64,000 bases of DNA, from the NCBI GenBank assembly GCA_030068145.1, contig JAPJBO010000095.1, positions 248,001-312,000 of the forward strand, read 5' to 3'. The first letter of the stretch is position 1. Every line of letters starts with the position of its first letter. A program made the position numbers and the translations under genes. This DNA comes from Diplonema papillatum. Its lineage: Eukaryota > Euglenozoa > Diplonemea > Diplonemida > Diplonemidae. The notes below the pieces were generated by a model. That model ran no database searches. It was not told where the DNA came from and was given only the letters and a program-made list of their open reading frames with translations. Of this stretch, positions 54,610 to 64,000 are shown piece by piece.

Positions 54610-54990
54610 GGGTTTGTTCTTCGCAGCAATGTGGCACGTACCCGGTTCCCAGCCTCAACGGCCAACCCTTGTGGCGTCCGGGGGAAATGTTAACCGAAAA
54701 CAAATTATCGGCGCCGGTGAAGATGATCACAAGAGGCAAGAAGCAAAAAGTATCTTGCTCTTCGCAGCAATGTGGCACGCACCCTACTCCCGGCGCGATG
54801 GTCAACCGGGAAACCCCTTGTGGGAATGGTTGACCCGAAACAAAATGATCGCTGGTGGAGCTGATCATGATGGGGAGCAAAAAAGTATCCTGTTCTTCGC
54901 GAGTACAGGGGAGGACACCTGCATCAGCAGTTTTCGGCTTCTCATGTGCAGCCGTCGTTCCGGGAAACGTTCCCTTTCCTGGTGGGGACG
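54610..54990 (+). repeat. Tandem repeat of about 140 bp, nearly three copies
   Basis: 'tcttcgcagcaatgtggcac' at about 54618 and 54759, with a shortened third at about 54894. Each is followed by a 'cttgtgg' and 'gaaaacaaa' segment. Confidence 0.75.
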
Positions 54991-55029
54991 TATACAGTTC
55001 AGTAGGCACACTTTCACTTTGGCGCCATT

Positions 55030-55690
55030 ATAGTAGTCTCTAGTACTGGCTCGAGTTGGAGGGCGAATCGATGCCGCAGGGTCATGACAACACTTCACCT
55101 TTTGTGTATTCCGCTTGTGTGGTCTCGGCCATTAGCTACTTTAGTCCCGGCTCGAGTTGGAAGGGAATCGCCCGTAGATTTTTTGGCAACATGACACTTT
55201 TGTTGGATTCCGCTTGTGGAAGTTTCCGACGGTAGCTATTCTAGTCCTGGCTCGAGTTGGGATGCCGCGGGGTCTCCGCCGTATGTTGGAGGGCAGGAGG
55301 TGTCCATCGACAAGCCGATGGGATTCGCACACTGCCAAACACAACCCAGAAACCCCGCAACACGACACCGTTGTTGTGGTCTGCTTGTGTGGTTTCGGCC
55401 AGTAGATTTTCTACTCCTGACTCAACTGGTAGGTGAATCGATGCTGCAGGGTCTTCGCCATATGGCGTTGGAAGCCAGGGAGAGGTGACCACCGGCAAGC
55501 CGATGGGCCCCGCACCCTGTTAAGCACAACACAGAGAGCCCGCAACATGATACCTTTGTTGTAGTCTTGTTGTATGGTTTCGGCAATTAGCTTTTTCCAG
55601 TATGGCTCGAGTTGTGCGGTGGTAATCGATGATGCAGGGTCTCCGCCGTATGACATCCGAGACGGGTCAAGGCGGCGACAACTCATAGCT
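55030..55690 (+). repeat. Irregular tandem repeat with 'ggctcgagttg' blocks
   Basis: 'ctggctcgagttgg'-like blocks lie near 55045, 55148, 55248, 55420 and 55604. Each is followed by 'atcgatgc.gcagggtc' and a 'caacatgacacttttgttg' segment. Units are 100-185 bp and diverged. Confidence 0.7.
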
Positions 55691-55984
55691 AGCATCTGCG
55701 GTACGTTTGTAGTTTAGCCCGAGGATGTAAGAAACCAGGGTCTCTGGGTGACAGTTGACGTGGGTGGTGTTACTCAAGTAAGGTTGCCTGTGATCAACCC
55801 GGAGACGACAGGTTGTGTGTCAGTTTGTTGAATTGACGATTCCCCTATCGCCGAGTCTCAACAGAGAGGTGCACACACTTCGAAGGTGTGGACTGAAACT
55901 CTCGCCCGACCTCAGCCGTTGAAGACTTGCGCCAAACCTTTTTTTTTTTGTACTACTGTTTCGAGTTTTAAGGACCCGTGTTTA

Positions 55985-56250
55985 CTCGAGGAGACTGCCA
56001 GTGTTGCGAAATCTCAAAGAGTGACCCATCCGGTGTCACGTAGCGAGAGGCTGGCATAGTAGGGACTCATTAGCACGCCGATGACTTATCGCAATAGGAG
56101 TCCTCTCAAAGGAGGTAAATGTGCAGTACAGGTATAGGTGGCGGCTGTAAGCGTTCAGCAAAAATGGCCCACTTTGTAGTTGGATTGGTTTCTCCCCCCT
56201 CTAGCCTCCTTCGAAATAAGCACAAGGCAGTCCCTTGAGTATTCGTTAAA
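55985..56250 (-). repeat. SINE-like family S2, inverted long copy
   Basis: Its reverse complement matches the long S2 form at 14600-14910 and the start of S2 ('aatactc', then 'gggactgccttgtgctt'). Confidence 0.65.
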
Positions 56251-57006
56251 GCCCAGCACGCAGGAGAAGAAGGCAGACCATTTATCATAACACACCGCAT
56301 TTTTGATGCATCATTTCGTTCGGTCGGTATTTGCTTGTGTAGATAGACGCGTTGGTATGTATCCGGCGATCTTCTTGCTTTCCGACGACGGTTAGTGGGG
56401 GGCTGCGGTGTTGAGCACATACCCTTTCGAAGCAAGTTTTGCAATCCCTCAACGGTCACGATTGCGCAGATCATAGTGTTCACTGCCTTCATGGCACTTC
56501 CACTTTACAGAACTCAAAGCTCGGACACGGTTGTAGATGCCTTCTTTCTGTGACGAATTTTTTCTCTGCTCTAGACTAGAGCCTAGTAGCACCGGGGGTC
56601 CTAGCTGCGACGAGCTGCGTGACATGCAGAATCCAACCCGCTGTCCTGTCTGCTTTAGTGTGTTGTGCGTCGGCTTGAAGGACCGAAAACATGGCGCAGA
56701 GTGCGGTGTTGAGCGCATATATAGTGCTCGACACCGCACTGTTCCCCGTAGTCATAGCTTCGATCCCCCTCCTTGTGTGTGAGGAACTTATCCCAGCCCT
56801 TCTGCCGACGACGCGCCCCAATTTGTTAGATATCACAAGTGATTTCGCATGGTACGTTGATGACCTGTCACCTAACGTATGTGTGAACCACTGTGATTCC
56901 AGTGTGATCGCATGTTTTTTTTTTAGCTGTATAATCATGCGATCACACATGCTATGTCGCATGCTAGACGGCATGCGAAATCACATAACAAATCGGGGAG
57001 GGAGAT

Positions 57007-57190
57007 TGCAAGAACGTGCTTGGAGTGGGTATGCGCTCAACACCGCACTGGACCCGTCTGCGCCGTGTTTCGTTCTTTTCAGCCACGGACACATAAGGCG
57101 GACCTTCATCAGCGCGGAACCTGAGTGTCTGCAGACAGGACAGCGGTGTGAGTCTGGTTTGCCAGGCGGCTGTTCGTAGCTCGTCACAGC
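57007..57190 (+). repeat. Dispersed repeat S3
   Basis: Matches 52685-52842 and extends about 25 bp further ('aggcggctgttcgtagct'), a tail also present at 44140-44165. Confidence 0.8.
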
Positions 57191-57309
57191 CAGGACCACC
57201 CGTGCTACCAGAGCACAGGCGAATACGTCACAGGGAGGAGGCCCCTACAACCGTGTCTGAGCAATCATCAGTAAAAAACTCGGGCCCTCGCCCTGATTGT
57301 GACTGCGAC

Positions 57310-57311
<2 letters not shown>

Positions 57312-57342
<31 letters not shown>
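57312..57342. repeat. 31-base poly-G tract
   Basis: An uninterrupted run of G. Its length may be imprecise, because homopolymers are error-prone in sequencing. Confidence 0.9.
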
Positions 57343-57344
<2 letters not shown>

Positions 57345-57504
57345 ACCTGTCCTTCTTTGGTACGGTCTCTGCCGTTTTTGGTTGTCGCTCGGAATCTGAT
57401 GTTGTTGCGAGAGGCTGGCATAGTGTGGTACTCAGCATGCCGATGACTCGTCGCTACCGCAACAAGAGCCCGGTGGCGTTTTGTTGGTGTTATTTGGAAA
57501 CTAC

Positions 57505-57535
<31 letters not shown>

Positions 57536-58347
57536 TGTGTTCACCGTCCATCCCCCTTGGGACGACCGGTTTGGTGTCGTGTGGCCGTTGTTTGTTTGCA
57601 AAAGAGTTTTTGATGACGCGCTAACAGCTTCCCTCCACCCCCCGGACGACAGCTTGTGTCAGACAAGTGCTGATGAGCCAGACAGCATTCGTTGTGAAAT
57701 CGGCATTTTCAAAGACCGCCCAGTCTGGGATCTGCAGCGAGCGTGCAGTTCGAGGAGACAGTCGGCCGGACATTCAATCAGGCAGTTCCGTGCACCCACA
57801 ACTTTCCCACAGTGTGGTCAGAATAGCCGCAACATTTACCCACAATGCACTGTGGCTCCCAATGACATTCGTGCACCGCCACCCAACGGTTTTCCCCAGG
57901 TTGTCCCTTTGTCCCCGGGTTGTCCCTGGTGATTGGATCACACCAGTCTTCTTTTCTTCCCGTTTTTTTTTTTTCCCCCGACGACAACTCGTGTCAGACT
58001 AGCCTACCCGAAGGCAGTTGATTTCTTTAGGCAAGGTTTCTCTGCCGGCGGAAGTTGTTTGGGTTAGCGTTTTTTTTTTTTTTTTCTTCTTTTTCTCTTT
58101 CATTTTGATTTTGTGCGTTTTGCGTGATTTCTGCTTTTGTTGGTTGTTGTGGCATTTGGTTGTGTCGAACGAAGCGAAACCCTCAGCTGGTCGGCTTCGA
58201 CGACTCTCTCGCTGTGGGAGGGCAACCTTGTGACGAGAAGGTAAGGTATCCTAAAAGGTGCACGCCTCCCCCGCCGTGTGTACGGCGCGGTTCGTTGCAT
58301 TTGTCAAAAAAAGGGGTCGGCATCAACGAAGAAGCCCAAGCTAAACA

Positions 58348-58500
58348 AAGAGAGAGAGAGAGAGAGAGAGACGAGTTAGAGTGCAGGGACCATCTCTCCG
58401 GGGAGTTTCCGGTCTCCTCACTTCTCTTCGCGCTGCTACGGCGGGCGTAAGTCGCTCCGGAGGCGCGCTGCAGGTTGCGGCTCTGCTACAGTGAGTGGCG
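58348..58500 (+). repeat. (GA)n run plus CATCTCTCCG repeat, copy 3
   Basis: Matches 2577-2760. The GA run is pure (about 20 bp). Confidence 0.65.
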
Positions 58501-58737
58501 GCACCGGAGTTGGTGCTGCAGCGGGCGCTCGGCGGGTGAGCTCGTCTCGCGGGGGATCGCCGCCTTGTAACGCTGCGGGCCCTCTTCTTCGACTGCGCAG
58601 CCTACGGCGGCGGCTAACACCTATTCCCCTGGAGCTGCAGTCGACGGCCTATCAGGACGAGATGGACCAGCTGTTGTCTGGACGGCGTCCGGAGAAAACG
58701 CAAAAGACGGACTCAGAGCGCACCCTCTTCGAAATCG

Positions 58738-59030
58738 GATCCCCGGCTGCTGCGCGGGCAGAGGCAGCCGACTGCCGGCCAGCCGCTTGGGTGGCGAGCC
58801 CGCCATTCGATGCGCATTGCGAGCTTTCGGAGACGAGGGGTGCACTCCAGCAGTGTGCCCCCACTGGATGCTGAGGGTGTCCGGAGACGTGGTCGGGTCG
58901 GACGGGGACCCCGTGGGCCACGACGTCGTGGCAGCGAAGGCGAGGTCGTCCTCGTCCGGAGCGCTGACCAAAGCCCAGCTGCAGGTCGCTTGGGGGGAGC
59001 AGATCCGCAGCGCTGGACTCGCGGCGGAAT
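58738..59030 (-). pseudogene. Copy of the C-terminal coding end of the LamG/mucin gene
   Basis: 58738-58970 is almost identical to 59235-59465, the last about 80 codons of the large gene. It diverges beyond about 58975, has lost bases in the 'LQLG' region, and differs at the stop-codon end. It lies directly downstream of the real 3' end and cannot encode the protein. Confidence 0.85.
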
Positions 59031-59227
59031 CAGCTGTTGAAGCCAGCCCGTCCCTATCCCCTGGAACTGTGTCGAATTGCCTGCCTGCCGGCTGTGTGAC
59101 ACGCTGCACCTCCTCGTAGCAGGCCATCCCTGTTCCCCTGGAGCTGCAGTTGCCACGGCCTATCATGTGGACGGCGTCCGGAAAAAACACAAAAGACGGA
59201 CTCAGAGCAGAATCACCTTCTTCGAAA

Positions 59228-62200
59228 TCAGCTCTCCGGCTGCTGCGCGGGCAGAGGCAGCCGACTGCCGGCCAGCCGCTTGGGTGGCGAGCCCGCCATT
59301 CGATGCGCATTGCGAGCTTTCGGAGACGAGGGGTGCACTCCAGCAGTGTGCCCCCGCTGGATGCTGAGGGTGTCCGGAGACGTGGTCGGGTCGGACGGGG
59401 ACCCCGTGGGCCACGACGTCGTGGCAGCGAACGCGAGGTCGTCATCGTCCGGAGCGCTGGCCAAGCCCAGCTGCAGGTGCCGGCGCCGCTTCGGGGAGAG
59501 CGGCGAAGAGCAGATCCGGAGCACCGGGCTCGCGGCGGTGTGGACGGCATCCGACACGCTCCGCACGCTGCCTCTGCTGGGGGAATACGCGAACGACGCG
59601 TTTCGCAGCAGCGGGCTCAGGACAGAATCATCGCCGTCAGGCCCGACGTCAGACTGCCTTCGCATGCTTCCCCGACTCGGAGACAGCGCGAACGACGAGT
59701 TACGCAGCAAAGGACTCAGCACGGAGTCTCTGCCGTTAGCGTCGTCGTCGGGCGCGGTGTCCAGCCGCCTGCGCATGCTGACCGAAAGCGCGGAGGACGC
59801 GTTCCTCTGCATCGGGCTCTGGATCGAGCTCATGTCCTTCGCGTCCTCGTCGGTCGCGCCGGTCAGGTCGGAATCTTGCTGCGAGAACGACCCGCGTCGG
59901 CCGCACTGCTCTTGAGGCAGGGTTGATTCGAGCCCGCCGGATACCATCAGCACGAGGGACTTCGGCGTCATGTCCGTGGCCAGAGAAGACGGGCGCTTGC
60001 GGTCTGCCCGGGGATTGGCGGACAACGGCACCAGGTTGCGCGGAGAGCTGGCGGCGGCGTTCGCGCTCGACAGGACCGACGAGCGCCGCCGCATCATCCG
60101 GCTGTTGTTGAAGCTCCCCGACAAGGCCATCGCGGGGGGGTGCAGCGGCGAATCGTCGACGCTCGAGTCGCATCGCGTCGCGGTTTCCTCGCGCAGGCGG
60201 GTGACCGCTAGGCTCCGGCGGCGCGACGGCTCGCTCCTGGGTGAGGCGTCGGAGTCCCGCTCGAAGCCCTCTGACAGGGGCTGGACCGAGCTTGAATACG
60301 CCCGGCGCCAGTCACCCCCCAGGGACTGCTGGACGTACGTGGCGTCGTTGATGAGGAGCGTGTTGCGGCGCGCGCTTCGGAACGGCGACGACGGCTGGTC
60401 CAAAAACGGGTCCAGAATGCTCCCCGGTCGCGCGCCGGTTTGCGACGGGGGCGAAAACGGCGGCTTCGCGAGGAAGAGGCGGGAGGAGGACGACGAGTTC
60501 ACCGTCAGGTCGAGCCTTTGCGAGACGGTGCGGCCGGTCGTGTTGGACGAGGCCTCGTCCGCCGGAAGGGAGACCATTCCGAATGGATCGTCCACGAAGA
60601 CGTACGGCAGCACCGACGTTTCGGTCAGCTCCTCGGCGTCGAACCACGAAGACGTCGAACTGGTCACGTCCACTTTCAACGCCCATTTGCCCTGTTTTTT
60701 AGCCTCCGATTCGCCTTCGGTCTGCAGGTCCGCGAGCGGCTTGGTGTTGTTGCTGCAGAACGCTGCTGCTTGCAGCCTCGCGCGGCGGCCGGTGAGCATC
60801 ACGCAGCACTCGCCGACGAGGTCGAGAATCGCTTGTGCGAGCAGCACATACACGGCGGCGGAGACGCAGATCTCCGCGAACGTGAACCATCCGTCGTGGT
60901 GCAGGTAGAAGGACACCGCGAGGCAGAACATGCCGAGCGCTTGCACGAAAAGAACGAACAGGATGCAGATCTGGTTCGCGGGCTTGCACCGGGGCCGGTT
61001 CCACAGCTCGACGAAGAAGACGGTCAGGAAGACGCACCCGCACGCTATTCGAACGTGCCCGCACCCCACGAGGCTTTCGGGTTCGAGGCACATCGCGAAC
61101 GACAGCGCAGCGGACGCCGTGCTCTCCATAAACGAGTGCCACGCGAACTCCGTCTTGAAGCTTCGGGTCGCGGCGCCGAATCTGCGGACCCAGTCGTTGC
61201 TCGCGCGCGCGCTGACCCACTCGCCGGGGCCCGCGAAAAACGCGAACAGCCGCGCCGCCGGCGCCGCGGCCGGCGCGTCCAGCATGTAGGCCGCCCGCCG
61301 CGGGATATCGGCCTGCACCTTCCGGGCGACCGCAACGGGGAGTGCGAGGCACAGGATGGCCACCGCGCAGCCCAGCACCGTGGCCCCGGGGAACGGCGGG
61401 TAGAACGCCAGCCGCGCCGCGCCGAACGTGGTGCCCAGGTGGAGGACCTGTGCGGTGAAGAGCGGCACCGACGGGAAGTACAGAAACCCTTCGGGGTCCG
61501 CCAAGTGCTCTTTGGCGTATTTGGTTGACTTTAGGCACAGCACCGCGATCGCGGAGACCATGTACAGCAAAGCGACGATCAAGCAGTTGATGACGACGAC
61601 GCCGAGGTCGAGGGACCCGGCTATCCGCAGCTGCGTGGGGTGCATGGCGATCGGGTAGTTGTCCCCGTTGAGGACGGTGGCGGCGTTGCCCCCGTGGCAC
61701 GTCCGCATCACGAGCGTCAGCTGAGTCGCGAGGATCCCAGATCCCGCGGTGATGGCGACGCCGGTTGTCACGGTTCCCACAGTGCCCGTGTCCGTGCTTT
61801 GCCCCGAAGGTGCGACTGTACTCGGCGCTTCGGTACCAGGCGTCGCGCCCACGGTGTCAGATGCTGTCGTAGATGGTGGTTCAGTGCCAGCTGCTGTGGG
61901 CGGTGACACGGTGGCAGGTGCTGTTGTCAGTGGTGACACGGTGGCAGGTGCTGTTGTGGATGTTGTGGATGGTGCCACAGTGTCAGGTGCTGCTGTCAGT
62001 GGTGACACGGTGTCAGGTGCTGCTGTCAGTGGTGACACGGTGGCAGGTGCTGTTGTGGATGTTGTGGATGGTGCCACAGTGTCAGGTGCTGCTGTCAGTG
62101 GTGACACGGTGTCAGGTGCTGCTGTCAGTGGTGACACGGTGGCAGGTGCTGTTGTGGATGTTGTGGATGGTGCCACAGTGTCAGGTGCTGCTGTCAGTGG

Positions 62201-64000
62201 TGACACGGTGTCAGGTGATGTTGTTGGTGGTGATTCAGTGTCAGGTGTTGTGGATGGTGACTGAGAGTCAGATGCTGCTGTCAGTGGTGTCACAGTGTCA
62301 GGTGCTGTTGTGGGTGGTGATGCAGTGTCAGGTGATTTTGCTGGCGGTGACACGGTGTCACGTCCTGTCGAGGATGGTGACGTAGTGTCAGGTGCTGCTG
62401 TCAGTGGTGACACGGTGTCAGGTGCTGTTGTGAGCGGTGCTGCAGTGTCAGGGACTGTTGTGGTTGGTGAAACAGTGTCAGGTGCTGTTGTGGGCGGTGC
62501 TTGAGTGTCAGGTGCTCTTGTGGATGGTGACACAGTGTCAGGTGCTGTTGTGGGTGGAGCTATTGTTGCAGGCGCTGCAGTGAGCGGTGACATGGTGTCA
62601 GGCGCTGTTGTGGGTGGTGATTCCGTCTCCGGCGCCGCTGTGGCTGGTGCTGCCGTGGCAAGGGCCGCAGTGGGCGGTGATTCAGTGTCAGGCGCTGTCG
62701 TCGTGGGCGGTGATTCAGTCTCCGGCACCGCTGTGGCTGGTGCTGCCGTCGCAGGGGCCGCAGTGGGCGGTGATTCAGTGTCAGGCGCTGTCGTGGGCGG
62801 TGACCTTGTGTCAGGTGCTGTTGTGGGTGGAGCTACCGTTGCAGGCGCAGCAGTGGGCGGTGATTCAGTGTCAGGCGCTGTTGTGGGCGGCGATTCAGTG
62901 TCAGGCGCTGTTGTGGGCGGTGATTCAGTGTCAGGCGCTGTTGTGGGCGGTGATTCAGTGTCAGGCGCTGTTGTGGGCGGTGATTCAGTGTCAGGCGCTG
63001 TTGTGGGCGGTGATTCAGTGTCAGGCGCTGTTGTGGGCGGTGATTCAGTGTCAGGCGCTGTTGTGGGCGGTGATTCAGTGTCAGGCGCTGTTGTGGGCGG
63101 CGATTCAGTGTCAGGCGCTGTTGTGGGCGGTGATTCAGTGTCAGGCGCTGTTGTGGGCGGTGATTCAGTGTCAGGCGCTGTTGTGGGCGGCGATTCAGTG
63201 TCAGGCGCTGTTGTGGGCGGTGATTCAGTGTCAGGCGCTGTTGTGGGCGGTGATTCAGTGTCAGGCGCTGTTGTGGGCGGTGATTCAGTGTCAGGCGCTG
63301 TTGTGGGCGGTGATTCAGTGTCAGGCGCTGTTGTGGGCGGTGATTCAGTGTCAGGCGCTGTTGTGGGCGGCGATTCAGTGTCAGGCGCTGTTGTGGGCGG
63401 TGATTCAGTGTCAGGCGCTGTTGTGGGCGGTGATTCAGTGTCAGGCGCTGTTGTGGGCGGTGATTCAGTGTCAGGCGCTGTTGTGGGCGGTGATTCAGTG
63501 TCAGGCGCTGTTGTGGGCGGTGATTCAGTGTCAGGCGCTGTTGTGGGCGGCGATTCAGTGTCAGGCGCTGTTGTGGGCGGTGATTCAGTCTCCGGCGCCG
63601 CTGTGGCTGGTGCTGCCGTCGGCGGTGATACGGTATCGGGCGCTGCCGTGGGCGGCGACCCGGTTTTGGGTGCCACAGTGGGTGCCACAGTGGGTGCCAC
63701 AGTGGGTGCCACAGTGGGTGCCACAGTGGCGGGAGCTTCCGTCTCCGGCGCGTCCGTGTCCGGTGCTACCATCGCGCAGCTGAGAATCTCCGAAGGGGCC
63801 ATGAACCGGTCGTGGAACTTAACCTCGTCCAGCATCACCGCAGCCGCTGGCTCGTCGCTGTCAACCCTCCCGACCGTCATGTCGCTGCCCAATGAGACCT
63901 GAGGCGACACGGCGAAGGTGGCGAAACTCGCGAAGTTGTAGGTCGCGACGACACTCTGTCCGTTACAGGCCACCACCAGCTGACCCCAGGAGTCTAAGGG
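59228..64000 (-). CDS. LamG, Thr/Pro-rich stalk and multi-TM surface protein (5' partial)
   Basis: The open frame enters at the right edge and ends at 59228 (about 1590 codons seen; the N-terminus is outside). The start resembles the end of a LamG/concanavalin-like domain ('WGQLVVACNGQ', 'MLDEVKFHDRFMAPSEI'). Then comes about 670 residues of Thr/Pro-rich repeats, dominated by APDTESPPTT units, likely an O-glycosylated stalk. Next, about 61620-60800 encodes roughly seven hydrophobic helices ('VVVINCLIVALLYMVSAIAV', 'VFLTVFFVEL', 'ILFVLFVQALGMFCLAVSFY' and others); an extra one just before them is possible. The tail of about 500 residues is Ser/Arg-rich with several RRxS sites ('RRRSLAV', 'RRGSFS', 'RRQSDV') and a threefold 'SVLSPLLRNxSFA' repeat. 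It is presumably a plasma-membrane adhesion or receptor protein; the ligand is unknown. Confidence 0.85.
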   Translation of the reverse strand, partial: PLDSWGQLVVACNGQSVVATYNFASFATFAVSPQVSLGSDMTVGRVDSDEPAAAVMLDEVKFHDRFMAPSEILSCAMVAPDTDAPETEAPATVAPTVAPTVAPTVAPTVAPKTGSPPTAAPDTVSPPTAAPATAAPETESPPTTAPDTESPPTTAPDTESPPTTAPDTESPPTTAPDTESPPTTAPDTESPPTTAPDTESPPTTAPDTESPPTTAPDTESPPTTAPDTESPPTTAPDTESPPTTAPDTESPPTTAPDTESPPTTAPDTESPPTTAPDTESPPTTAPDTESPPTTAPDTESPPTTAPDTESPPTTAPDTESPPTTAPDTESPPTTAPDTESPPTTAPDTESPPTTAPDTESPPTTAPDTESPPTTAPDTESPPTAAPATVAPPTTAPDTRSPPTTAPDTESPPTAAPATAAPATAVPETESPPTTTAPDTESPPTAALATAAPATAAPETESPPTTAPDTMSPLTAAPATIAPPTTAPDTVSPSTRAPDTQAPPTTAPDTVSPTTTVPDTAAPLTTAPDTVSPLTAAPDTTSPSSTGRDTVSPPAKSPDTASPPTTAPDTVTPLTAASDSQSPSTTPDTESPPTTSPDTVSPLTAAPDTVAPSTTSTTAPATVSPLTAAPDTVSPLTAAPDTVAPSTTSTTAPATVSPLTAAPDTVSPLTAAPDTVAPSTTSTTAPATVSPLTTAPATVSPPTAAGTEPPSTTASDTVGATPGTEAPSTVAPSGQSTDTGTVGTVTTGVAITAGSGILATQLTLVMRTCHGGNAATVLNGDNYPIAMHPTQLRIAGSLDLGVVVINCLIVALLYMVSAIAVLCLKSTKYAKEHLADPEGFLYFPSVPLFTAQVLHLGTTFGAARLAFYPPFPGATVLGCAVAILCLALPVAVARKVQADIPRRAAYMLDAPAAAPAARLFAFFAGPGEWVSARASNDWVRRFGAATRSFKTEFAWHSFMESTASAALSFAMCLEPESLVGCGHVRIACGCVFLTVFFVELWNRPRCKPANQICILFVLFVQALGMFCLAVSFYLHHDGWFTFAEICVSAAVYVLLAQAILDLVGECCVMLTGRRARLQAAAFCSNNTKPLADLQTEGESEAKKQGKWALKVDVTSSTSSWFDAEELTETSVLPYVFVDDPFGMVSLPADEASSNTTGRTVSQRLDLTVNSSSSSRLFLAKPPFSPPSQTGARPGSILDPFLDQPSSPFRSARRNTLLINDATYVQQSLGGDWRRAYSSSVQPLSEGFERDSDASPRSEPSRRRSLAVTRLREETATRCDSSVDDSPLHPPAMALSGSFNNSRMMRRRSSVLSSANAAASSPRNLVPLSANPRADRKRPSSLATDMTPKSLVLMVSGGLESTLPQEQCGRRGSFSQQDSDLTGATDEDAKDMSSIQSPMQRNASSALSVSMRRRLDTAPDDDANGRDSVLSPLLRNSSFALSPSRGSMRRQSDVGPDGDDSVLSPLLRNASFAYSPSRGSVRSVSDAVHTAASPVLRICSSPLSPKRRRHLQLGLASAPDDDDLAFAATTSWPTGSPSDPTTSPDTLSIQRGHTAGVHPSSPKARNAHRMAGSPPKRLAGSRLPLPAQQPES
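61950..62250 (-). repeat. 99-bp coding repeat, three copies
   Basis: 'gtggatgttgtggatggtgc' recurs at about 61953, 62052 and 62151. Each unit encodes 33 residues including 'APSTTSTTAPATVSPLTAAP'. It stays in frame with the stalk. Confidence 0.9.
62866..63595 (-). repeat. 30-bp coding repeat, about 24 copies
   Basis: Each unit encodes APDTESPPTT. Units are identical except for a silent T/C variant ('ggcggcgattc') at units starting near 62881, 63091, 63181, 63361 and 63541. The last three are 180 bp apart. Confidence 0.95.

Noticed and set aside
62505-63902. 465-codon plus-strand ORF of Val/Ser/Gly repeats
   Set aside because: It is antisense to the Thr/Pro stalk of the LamG protein. The minus frame continues into domains and TM helices, while the plus frame does not.

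Overview
The window looks like nuclear DNA from a protist with a large, repeat-rich genome. There are no bacterial-style operons or ribosome binding sites. Recognisable coding exons are few, GC-rich at third codon positions, and sit in tens of kilobases of non-coding repeats. One gene resolves into three exons with GT-AG introns in matching phase. Nearly all recognisable genes are on the minus strand: an alpha/beta hydrolase, an orphan helical exon, a two-RRM RNA-binding protein, an RIIa-like first exon, a FAH-superfamily hydratase, and a LamG/mucin/multi-TM surface protein. The exceptions are a Gln-rich ORF and two short exon-like pieces on the plus strand. Same-strand gene order, very large intergenic repeat content and mucin-like membrane proteins would fit an euglenozoan such as a diplonemid. 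No spliced leader or complete rRNA gene is visible to confirm that.

Layout. 1-10 kb: dispersed repeats, a complete HSL-type alpha/beta hydrolase (5199-6260), a broken copy of its 3' end (4510-4873) and scattered pieces of its 5' end (8117-8453). 10-17 kb: two copies of an approximately 0.95-kb element with 12-bp terminal inverted repeats, a 16-bp tandem array and a tRNA-like pol III box pair; foldback hairpins; SINE-like copies; one exon of unknown function (15168-15747). 17-20 kb: a Gln-rich ORF followed by two tandem satellites (about 255 and 135 bp). 20.9-24.5 kb: a three-exon gene for a protein with two RRMs, preceded by two decayed tandem copies of its own 5' end. 25-34 kb: repeats, a pure 704-bp CTA microsatellite, an RIIa-like exon and a fragment matching the 5' end of 18S rRNA. 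34.6-37.4 kb: a 5'-truncated, frameshifted non-LTR retrotransposon. 38-41.5 kb: a hydratase first exon followed by three 637-bp tandem copies of its promoter plus 5' coding end. 42-58 kb: repeat families, a 7-bp microsatellite, perfect hairpins and a third copy of the TIR element. 58.7-64 kb: a very large LamG, Thr/Pro repeat and roughly seven-TM protein, cut by the right edge, with a second copy of its C-terminal coding end.

Three themes connect these. First, gene ends, not whole genes, are repeatedly duplicated beside their parent genes. Second, a composite repeat with recurring modules lies inside introns just before 3' splice sites, and also occurs alone; every copy I found has the same orientation as the minus-strand genes. 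Third, there are many foldback structures and nested insertions.
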